From assembly GCA_050010595.1 (NCBI GenBank), contig JBEKKS010000005.1, forward strand, positions 186,001 to 250,000: 64,000 nt of DNA. The letters are read 5' to 3'. Shown here piece after piece: positions 58,130 to 64,000 of this stretch (position 1 is its first letter; each line of letters begins with the position of its first letter). Below the pieces are notes generated by a model. The model had not been told where the DNA came from, ran no database searches, and saw nothing but the letters and a program-made list of their open reading frames with translations. The position numbers and the translations under genes were made by a program. This DNA comes from Palsa-513 sp050010595. GTDB taxonomy: Bacteria; Actinomycetota; Thermoleophilia; Solirubrobacterales; Solirubrobacteraceae.

Positions 58130-59719
58130 GACGAGCACGAGCGGGCCGAAGAACCAGACGATGTAGGGGTAGAACCAGTACCCGCTGACAAGCTGCACGG
58201 CGATCAGGCTCGCGGCGAGCGCCGCCGCCAAGCCCACCGCGTCCTCGCGGCGCGGCGCCAAGGCGAGCGCCACCACGAGCACGATGACGACGACCTGCGC
58301 GGCGCTCTGCCAGCTGCCCATCCCGCCGTAAAGGCCCCAGACGGAGAACGGCGTGCTGCGACCCGCCTGGTAGCCGGCGGTCCGGCGGTAGATCGTCGCG
58401 AGCGCATCATGCGCCCACGCCGGCTCGCCGGCCACAACCGCGACGAGCGCAAACGCCCCGCAGAACCCGATCAGCCCACGCCAGCGCGTTTCCCGCAGCC
58501 GATGCGTCAACAGGACCGGCGCAGCGGCCAGCGGTGCAAGCTTCGTCAGCGACGCGAGCGCAGCAAGAGCGCCGCGGCGCGGCGCGGAGCCGGCAAGGAG
58601 AAGCGCCGCGAGGACGCAGTCGGCGAGCACCGCGTCGTTCGTGTTGCACTCGAGCACGAACGCCGTGAACGGGTAGGCCGCCCAGGCATAGGCCAGCGCG
58701 ACCCCGAGTCCAGGCCCGCGGACCCTGCGACCGAGCAGGAAGAGCAGCGCGAGGGCGAGCAGGTCGAAGAAGATCGCCGCCGCATGCGCGGCGGGCAGCG
58801 AGCTCCAGCTGCGGGCGAAGCCAAACAGCTCGACGAACGGAACGTAAGCCTCGTAGGAGACGGGCCCGTAGGTGTCACCGCGCGCGATCGCCGTCGGGAA
58901 GTCGGCATAGATCGCCTTGCCGGTCGCGACCTTCTGGGCGCCGACGACGTTCGCGTAGCCGACGTCGATCACAGTCGAGTCCGCGATGTTCAGCGCGATC
59001 CGGCCGGCTGCGAGGAGGACGACCCCGACCGCGAGCCAGCGCACCGGGACGTTGAGCGATAGCGCAGTGGGCGCGGGACGCCGCGCGAGGGCGATCCAGG
59101 TCGCACGCGCGAGCAGGTAGAGCAACGGCGGGTAGGCGAGCGGGACCGATGCTGCGACGTCGGCGTTGTTGAAGAACGCGAGCGAGACCGACAGCGAGCA
59201 GAGCGCGAGCAGGTCGAGGTTTACGAGCGAGAGCGGGCGGCGCCACTGGAAGAACGGGACGAGGAACGCGGCGCACAACGGCAACCAGATGTAGAGCGCG
59301 TCGAGCAGGCCCCCGAACGCCCCGGAATAACCGCGCGCCATCGTCCAGGCGATCTTGTAACCCGTGTAGGCGCCGAGCACGCGCCCGTCCGCCTTCGCGA
59401 CGAGCACCTGGACGATCTCGGTCGTCCCCGAGTAGAAGCCGACCTGCCACTCGCCAGGCATCGAGCTCACGTCCGGATAGGCGCGCCGGTGAGCGTGGAG
59501 TTGGGCCCGGACCACGGGCAGGCGCATCGCGATGTCCGTCGCCTGGACGGAGGTCACGCCCGCCGACGCCCCATACGCCGGCCCCGCCAAGCTGAGCGAG
59601 GCGAGGACGACGAGCAAAGCTCGCCGTCCGAGGCCGAGCGCCGCTCGCCGTCCGAGGCCGAGCGCTACCCGAGCGCGAAATGCCGGGCGATCAGCGGCAC
59701 GACGTCCTTGATCGACCAC
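58028..59719 (-). CDS. Polytopic membrane protein, GT-C glycosyltransferase-like
   Basis: A protein of up to 563 residues with about eleven helices. The first outside loop has ATDIAMRLPVVRAQL and the later outer loops carry DSTVIDVGYANVVGAQKV, and FVLECNTNDAVLADCV, a layout of mannosyltransferase-like GT-C enzymes that use polyprenyl-phosphate sugars. No canonical catalytic motif is certain. The start is uncertain: GTG 59719 lies inside the upstream phosphodiesterase gene, while TTG 59617 would begin just before the first helix. A 24-base tandem duplication encodes ALGLGRRA twice near the N-terminus. Confidence 0.6.
   Translation of the reverse strand: MVDQGRRAADRPAFRARVALGLGRRAALGLGRRALLVVLASLSLAGPAYGASAGVTSVQATDIAMRLPVVRAQLHAHRRAYPDVSSMPGEWQVGFYSGTTEIVQVLVAKADGRVLGAYTGYKIAWTMARGYSGAFGGLLDALYIWLPLCAAFLVPFFQWRRPLSLVNLDLLALCSLSVSLAFFNNADVAASVPLAYPPLLYLLARATWIALARRPAPTALSLNVPVRWLAVGVVLLAAGRIALNIADSTVIDVGYANVVGAQKVATGKAIYADFPTAIARGDTYGPVSYEAYVPFVELFGFARSWSSLPAAHAAAIFFDLLALALLFLLGRRVRGPGLGVALAYAWAAYPFTAFVLECNTNDAVLADCVLAALLLAGSAPRRGALAALASLTKLAPLAAAPVLLTHRLRETRWRGLIGFCGAFALVAVVAGEPAWAHDALATIYRRTAGYQAGRSTPFSVWGLYGGMGSWQSAAQVVVIVLVVALALAPRREDAVGLAAALAASLIAVQLVSGYWFYPYIVWFFGPLVLVLLGSHEDLLDRVGSKRLRAADQHAHQPRVFLAR
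59619..59665 (-). repeat. 24-bp tandem duplication in the GT-C-like 5' end
   Basis: GCTCGCCGTCCGAGGCCGAG(CGCC) occurs at 59619-59642 and again at 59643-59665 with only the last base(s) different. In frame it adds eight residues, so it does not break the protein. Confidence 0.7.
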
Positions 59720-61089
59720 TGCTCACGCTCCAGTCCGCCGTCGACCCCGCAGCAGATGAGTGGCGCGAGCGAGTCGCCCGCGCCGAGCGACCCGTGACTG
59801 CCGCCGCGCAGGTGGCTCGCGCCGCCCCAGTCTGTGAACTCGACGCCGTCGGCAGCCGACAGCAGGATCTCGCCTGAGGTCGGACAGGCGATCGCGTCCC
59901 AGACGCGCCCCAGCGCATCGGGGAAGCGCTCGCTGCGAAAGACCCCGCCCTCCACGCGCGCCGCGAGAACTGCGAGATCGCCGCGCACGCGCCAGGCGCG
60001 TCCGCGCAGGTCGCGCGTCTGCGTGCCGGGCGCAAGCCGTAGCTCGCCCGCCTCGCCGGCGACCACTGCCTCCTCGCCGTCGCGCCAGATCACGTGCTCG
60101 ACGCCTTCGAGTCGCCGGGCCCGATCGACCGCGGCAGCGAGCAGGCGAGGCGCCAGCACGTAGATCATCGCCGCGCGGGATGCCGGACAGAGCGCGACCT
60201 CTGCAGCGCCCGGCTCGCGCAGGTCGGTCGGCAGGCGGATGTCGAAGCGGCCCGTGAAGTGGCTGACCAGCGAGATCGTGCTCTCCACGAGCGTGTGCGC
60301 ATGATCGGCGACGACGATCACCGCGTGCTCGGCAAGGAAGCGGTCGACACCCCCGCCGGCCTCGAACAAGCGCTCGAGCTGACGGTCGGCTTCGGGCAGC
60401 GAGTCGATCTGCCCGTCGGGGCCGTTGCGATGCGAGTGGTTGTCGTTGTCGGGCAGCGACAGCAGGAGGAAGTCGAACAGATCGTGCTCGACGAGATAGG
60501 CGCCGACACAGCCCGAGTGCCGGTCGCGCACGCCAGGCATCCCGAGCGTGCCCGAGCAACCGGTCGCACGGCTCGCGAAGATGTCGGCGTAGAACAGCTC
60601 GCGCGGCCCGAGGACCGGTCGGCGCACGATCGATGCCGCGGCAAGCCGCGTCAGCAGCGAGTCGCGGGCCGGCTCATGACGGTGGCGCCCGCGATACATC
60701 AGGTAGGTCGTGCCTGCGGTCCGCAGGTCGACGTCATCGAGCTGCTCGAAGATCGTCAGCGCGTCGGGCGCGAGGTGCTCACCGTTCATGTTGTAGATCG
60801 TGTCGGTGAGCTGGCGCGCGAGGCCGAAGCGCAGCGATGCGCGAAAGCTCGAGCCGTACTCGACGTAGCGCGCCTCGCCGCGGTGATACCAGTTCATCGA
60901 CGGGATCAGGTGGCGGTCCTGGCCCAGACCGGTTGCGATCGAAGCAGCGCAAACCGGCGTCACGGACGGGAACACCGAAACCGCATCAGGCACGAAGCTG
61001 CCGCGCTCGATCAGCGCCGCAAGGGCCGGCGCGCGGCCCGCTGCGACGGTGCGCTCGATCATCGCCGGCGCCGCCCCGTCGATCACCAC
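59665..61089 (-). CDS. Alkaline-phosphatase-superfamily phosphodiesterase/pyrophosphatase
   Basis: About 475 residues. The fold and metal ligands of type I nucleotide pyrophosphatase/phosphodiesterases are present: VVIDGAAPAMIERT at the start (first Asp), SVFPSVTPVCAASIATG (nucleophile Thr or Ser region), LPDNDNHSHRNGP and IVVADHAHT (Asp/His ligands). The last canonical in-frame start is GTG 61089 or 61086, already at the first strand; upstream the frame is open to 61326 but offers no ATG, GTG or TTG before the divergent aminotransferase. The real start may be a rare codon. It overlaps the GT-C-like gene and is probably its partner in lipid-linked sugar metabolism. Confidence 0.7.
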   Translation of the reverse strand: MVIDGAAPAMIERTVAAGRAPALAALIERGSFVPDAVSVFPSVTPVCAASIATGLGQDRHLIPSMNWYHRGEARYVEYGSSFRASLRFGLARQLTDTIYNMNGEHLAPDALTIFEQLDDVDLRTAGTTYLMYRGRHRHEPARDSLLTRLAAASIVRRPVLGPRELFYADIFASRATGCSGTLGMPGVRDRHSGCVGAYLVEHDLFDFLLLSLPDNDNHSHRNGPDGQIDSLPEADRQLERLFEAGGGVDRFLAEHAVIVVADHAHTLVESTISLVSHFTGRFDIRLPTDLREPGAAEVALCPASRAAMIYVLAPRLLAAAVDRARRLEGVEHVIWRDGEEAVVAGEAGELRLAPGTQTRDLRGRAWRVRGDLAVLAARVEGGVFRSERFPDALGRVWDAIACPTSGEILLSAADGVEFTDWGGASHLRGGSHGSLGAGDSLAPLICCGVDGGLEREQWSIKDVVPLIARHFALG

Positions 61090-61244
61090 CAGGACAAGCT
61101 TGCGCCGCGCGCTCAGTGGGCGGTCCTGTTGGTGGCGAGCTGGCGAGGTTGGCTTGAGAGGCGCATCGTGCGCTACGGTGGTCTGGCCGTGAGCGTGATC
61201 AGGGTCGCTACAGGTTCGCAGCCGCGAGCCGAAGAGAGAGCGAG

Positions 61245-62654
61245 ATGAGCATCGGGGACGACAGCCGCCGTCCGCCGCGCCCGGCCGCGCACGAGCTGGA
61301 GCGCTACGAAGCGCTGTTTGCCACACGCACCGGACGGATGCGCTCGTCGGTGATGCGCGACCTGATGGCGGTCACCGACCGACCGGAGATCATCTCGCTC
61401 GCCGGCGGGCTGCCGGACACCTCGCTGTTCGCGCCCGCGCTGTTCAGTGCTGCGATGGACGCGATCGCCAAGGGGACGACGGCGCAGGCGCTCCAATACG
61501 GGCCGACCGACGGCCTGCAGGCCGTCAAGGACTGCATCGTCGAGATCATGGCCGAGGAGGAGACCGTCGTCGCAGCCGACGAGCTGATCGTCACGACCGG
61601 TGGCCAGCAGGCGATCGACCTCGTCTGCAAGGCACTGCTCGACCCCGGTGATGTAGTGATCGCCGAGGGGCCGACGTACCCGGGCGCGGTGCCGACGTTC
61701 TGCGCCTACGAGGCGCAGCTCGTGCAGATCGAGATGGACGGCGAAGGGATGCAGATCGACCTGCTCGAGCAGACGCTCGACGAGCTCGCCGCCGCCGGCC
61801 GGCGACCGAAGTTCATCTACACGATCCCAACCTTCCAGAATCCGGCCGGCGTCACGATGTCGCTCCCGCGCCGTCGCCGGCTGATCGAGGTGGCGCGCCA
61901 GCGCGAGCTGCTCGTGCTCGAGGACAACCCGTACGGCCTGCTGCGCTACGAAGGCGAGGCGCTGCCGACGCTGCGCTCACTCGAGGTCCCCCGCGGCTCG
62001 CGCGACGGCGGCGACTTCGTGATCTACACCGGCACGATGTCGAAGATCCTCTCCGCCGGGATCCGCGTCGGCTGGGTCGTCGCGCCGCGCCCCGTGCTCG
62101 CGAAGCTCAACCTCGGCAAGGTCTCGGCCGACCTCTGCTCCTCGTCGCTGACGCAGCACTTCGTCGCGGCGTACTTCGCGGGCGGCGACTGGCGCGAGTA
62201 CGTCGGGCTTGCTCGCGACGCCTACCGCCTACGTCGCGACGCGATGCTCGATGCGCTCGCGGAGATGATGCCCGCCGAAGCGAGCTGGACGCACCCGCGC
62301 GGCGGCCTCTTCGTCTGGCTGACGCTGCCGGAGTTCATCGACACGACGAACCTGCTCGCCCGGGCGCTGCGCGAGAACGTCGCCTTCGTGCCCGGCGAGG
62401 GCGCCTACGACGACGGTCGCGGCCACAACGCGATGCGGCTCAACTTCTCGAGCGTCAGCGAGGACCGGATCCGCGAAGGGATCCGCCGGATCGCGAAGAT
62501 CGTGAACGAGCAGCTCGCGCTCTACGGGGCCTTGACCGCGGGGAAGGCCCAGCCCGCGCAGCCGGCTGACCTTCCGGCGAAGCTGGAGCTCGCTGACGTC
62601 GTGGAGTTGCCGCGACGCTCGCCAGAGCGGTCGCGGCGGTCGCGGCCGGCGTGA
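61245..62654 (+). CDS. PLP-dependent class I aminotransferase (LysN/2-aminoadipate type)
   Basis: A 469-residue aminotransferase. Motifs: ISLAGGLPDTSLF, ALQYGPTDGLQAVKD, TGGQQAIDLVCKAL, IPTFQNPAGVTMS, LEDNPYGLLRYEG, the PLP lysine in TGTMSKILSAGIRVGW, and MRLNFSSVSEDRI at the end. It belongs with 2-aminoadipate/valine-pyruvate-like (MocR-related without HTH) enzymes; the substrate is not certain. The last 45 residues are an extra Ala/Arg-rich tail. The stop overlaps the D-Ala-D-Ala ligase-like GTG by four bases, so an amino-acid or cell-wall link is plausible. Confidence 0.88.
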   Translation: MSIGDDSRRPPRPAAHELERYEALFATRTGRMRSSVMRDLMAVTDRPEIISLAGGLPDTSLFAPALFSAAMDAIAKGTTAQALQYGPTDGLQAVKDCIVEIMAEEETVVAADELIVTTGGQQAIDLVCKALLDPGDVVIAEGPTYPGAVPTFCAYEAQLVQIEMDGEGMQIDLLEQTLDELAAAGRRPKFIYTIPTFQNPAGVTMSLPRRRRLIEVARQRELLVLEDNPYGLLRYEGEALPTLRSLEVPRGSRDGGDFVIYTGTMSKILSAGIRVGWVVAPRPVLAKLNLGKVSADLCSSSLTQHFVAAYFAGGDWREYVGLARDAYRLRRDAMLDALAEMMPAEASWTHPRGGLFVWLTLPEFIDTTNLLARALRENVAFVPGEGAYDDGRGHNAMRLNFSSVSEDRIREGIRRIAKIVNEQLALYGALTAGKAQPAQPADLPAKLELADVVELPRRSPERSRRSRPA

Positions 62655-63610
62655 CGCGCGTCGCGGTCCTCAAAGGGGGGCGGTCACTAGAGAGGCAGGT
62701 GTCGCTTGCCTCGGGCGCCCGGGTTGAGGACGCGCTCGAGCGGCTCGGGCATGAGGTGGTTGGGATCGATGTTGGGGGCGACCTGTTCTCGCGCCTGCGG
62801 GACGCGTCGCCAGAGGTAGCGTTCCTTGCGCTGCATGGCCCGGGTGGTGAGGACGGCACGATCCAGGAGCTGCTCGAGGTGCTCGCGATCCCCTACACGG
62901 GATCGGGTGTCTCGGCGAGCGCGCGCTGCTCGAACAAGATCCTCGCCAAGCACGCGCTGCGCGACGCCGGCCTGCCGACCCCCGACTGGGTTGCCTTCAG
63001 CGACGCCGCGTTCCGCGAGCTCGGCGCCGGCGACGCGCTCGGGGCGATCGAGCAGCGGCTCGAGTTCCCGCTCGTCGTCAAGCCGGTCGAGCAAGGCTCG
63101 GCGATCGGCATCAAGTTCGCGCGCTCAGCGGACGAGGTGCCGGCAGCGATCCTCGCCGCGTTCTCCTACGACCCGAAGGTCCTGATCGAGCGCTTCATCG
63201 CCGGCCGCGAGCTCGCGATCACCGTGCTCTCGCGCCCCGACGGCGGCGCACAGGCGCTCCCGATCGTCGAGGCGATCCCGCGTGAGCACGACTTCTACGA
63301 CTTCGCGGCGCGCTACGACATCGGCCGCACGCGCTTCGAGTGTCCGGCAGCGCTCGAGCCGGCGGTCCAGGCGCGCGTCAACGAGGTCGCGATCGCGGCC
63401 TACGAGCTGCTCGGCTGCTTCGGCTTCGCCCGCGTCGACATGATCCTCGCTGCCGACGGCACGCCGGAGGTGCTCGAGATCAACACGATCCCCGGCCTGA
63501 CCGAGACAAGCCTCTTGCCGCAGGCCGCGGACGCGGCCGGCATCGACTTCGACGAGTTCGTTCGGCGCACGGTCGAGCTCGCGCTGCAAAGGGCTGCCCT
63601 CGGCGTCTAA
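62651..63610 (+). CDS. ddl: D-alanine-D-alanine ligase-like ATP-grasp enzyme
   Basis: A 319-residue ATP-grasp ligase. Family features: VAVLKGGRSLERQVSLASG at the N-terminus, FLALHGPGGEDGTIQELLE, YTGSGVSASARCSNKILAK, VVKPVEQGSAIGI, and the metal-binding end LEINTIPGLTETSLLPQ. The usual Ser/Glu residues (SLER) are there, so D-Ala-D-Ala ligase is the best call; the shortish length and the adjacent aminotransferase allow another dipeptide product. GTG at 62651. It is followed by three abutting palindromes. Confidence 0.88.
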   Translation: MTRVAVLKGGRSLERQVSLASGARVEDALERLGHEVVGIDVGGDLFSRLRDASPEVAFLALHGPGGEDGTIQELLEVLAIPYTGSGVSASARCSNKILAKHALRDAGLPTPDWVAFSDAAFRELGAGDALGAIEQRLEFPLVVKPVEQGSAIGIKFARSADEVPAAILAAFSYDPKVLIERFIAGRELAITVLSRPDGGAQALPIVEAIPREHDFYDFAARYDIGRTRFECPAALEPAVQARVNEVAIAAYELLGCFGFARVDMILAADGTPEVLEINTIPGLTETSLLPQAADAAGIDFDEFVRRTVELALQRAALGV

Positions 63611-63682
63611 GGCCTGCGCGCATGCGCGCAGGCCCCGACCGGTGCATGCACCGGTCGGCCGGGGGCCGCATGCGGCCCCCGG
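63611..63682. repeat. Three abutting 24-bp perfect palindromes
   Basis: 63611-63634, 63635-63658 and 63659-63682 are each perfectly self-complementary over 24 bases, each centred on GCATGC, and tile without a gap. Their outer arms differ (GGCCTGCG.., CCGACCGGT.., CCGGGGGCC..). They start one base after the ddl stop, between convergent genes, so bidirectional termination is the simplest role; the tiling is odd for that. Confidence 0.85.
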
Positions 63683-63690
63683 TACAACAA

Positions 63691-64000
63691 CTACGAGTCG
63701 CCGGCGGCGAAATCCTCGGGCGTTACCTGGTCGAGGAACTCCTTGAACTTCTCGACGACGTCGTCGGTGTCCTCGACCTCGTGCTCGAACTCGATCGCGG
63801 ACTCCGCGATCACCTCGTCGGCGGCGAAGATCGGCGCGCCGGAGCGGACCGCGAGCGCGATCGCGTCGCTCGGGCGCGAGTCGATCTCGAGCTCGCGCTC
63901 GCCGACTGCAAGCGTGATCGACGCGAAGAACGTGTTCTCGCGGAGCTCGGTGACCGCTACCTGCGTGCAGCGGACGTCCAGCTCGCCGAGCATGTCACAC
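63691..64000 (-). CDS. Bifunctional nuclease (DUF151) family protein, partial
   Basis: At least 103 codons; the gene runs off the right end. The C-terminal part matches the BFN/DUF151 family: VAVTELRENTFFASITL, the DSRPSDAIALAVRSGAPIF signature, then an acidic helical tail (HEVEDTDDVVEKFKEFLDQV). Members have been described with RNase and DNase activity in plants; bacterial roles are unclear. A Met at 63993 begins one possible frame, but family alignment expects more N-terminal residues and the frame stays open to the window edge. Confidence 0.85.
   Translation of the reverse strand, partial: CDMLGELDVRCTQVAVTELRENTFFASITLAVGERELEIDSRPSDAIALAVRSGAPIFAADEVIAESAIEFEHEVEDTDDVVEKFKEFLDQVTPEDFAAGDS

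Overview
The window reads as chromosomal DNA of a GC-rich actinobacterium. The best guess is class Thermoleophilia (Solirubrobacterales-like). The pointers are many GTG/TTG starts, 4-bp start/stop overlaps, a secreted collagen-like protein of the SACVH...GGLYIA type, a B. subtilis-like split cytochrome b/QcrC complex, and a fused siroheme-decarboxylase-like gene between hemB and hemL. The taxonomic placement is an inference, not a search result.

Layout. 0-11.3 kb: the 3' end of a signal peptidase gene, then de novo purine genes purS-purQ-purL, purF and purH, with an MFS exporter, recQ and two unknown small proteins between them. 11.4-15.2 kb: an MFS exporter with its MarR regulator behind a dyad-rich promoter, then DUF2203, a secreted COG4315 protein and a short-chain dehydrogenase. 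15.2-22.1 kb: a minus-strand five-gene operon. It encodes a fused ABC-ATPase/GAF/histidine kinase, an OmpR-type response regulator, and a XylFGH-like sugar transporter whose ATPase has only one nucleotide-binding domain. This is the most unusual system in the window. 22.2-28.6 kb: a large LuxR/AAA regulator, a small-protein/collagen-like/repeat-protein secreted cassette, SRPBCC, a small membrane protein and a tautomerase.

28.66-43.54 kb: a putative integrated island. The 3' half of tRNA-Lys(CTT) is duplicated exactly (45 bp) at its left end, and the intact tRNA lies at its right end. No integrase is visible. The island holds a DUF2283 antitoxin-like gene with a broken toxin partner, a NarL-type two-component system with an ABC-2 exporter, a PadR/HAAS pair, an ECF sigma-membrane protein-DsbA operon, several secreted or membrane proteins of unknown role, and a family of related intergenic repeats that I noticed only inside this segment.

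43.5-64 kb: tatC and a TPR-like membrane protein, then a bioenergetics block on the minus strand. In order of transcription it is hemB, ahbAB-like, hemL, an unknown 168-residue protein, Rieske (Tat-type signal), cytochrome b, a QcrC subunit IV-cytochrome c fusion, and then menaquinone genes menG and polyprenyl synthetase. Together these supply heme, quinone and the quinol:cytochrome c reductase, and TatC can export the Rieske protein. Further right are an ABC-2 transporter, an AI-2E-type permease, a YmdB-like phosphodiesterase, a GT-C-like membrane protein paired with a phosphodiesterase, a class I aminotransferase overlapping a D-Ala-D-Ala ligase-like gene, three abutting 24-bp perfect palindromes, and the truncated end of a bifunctional-nuclease-family gene.
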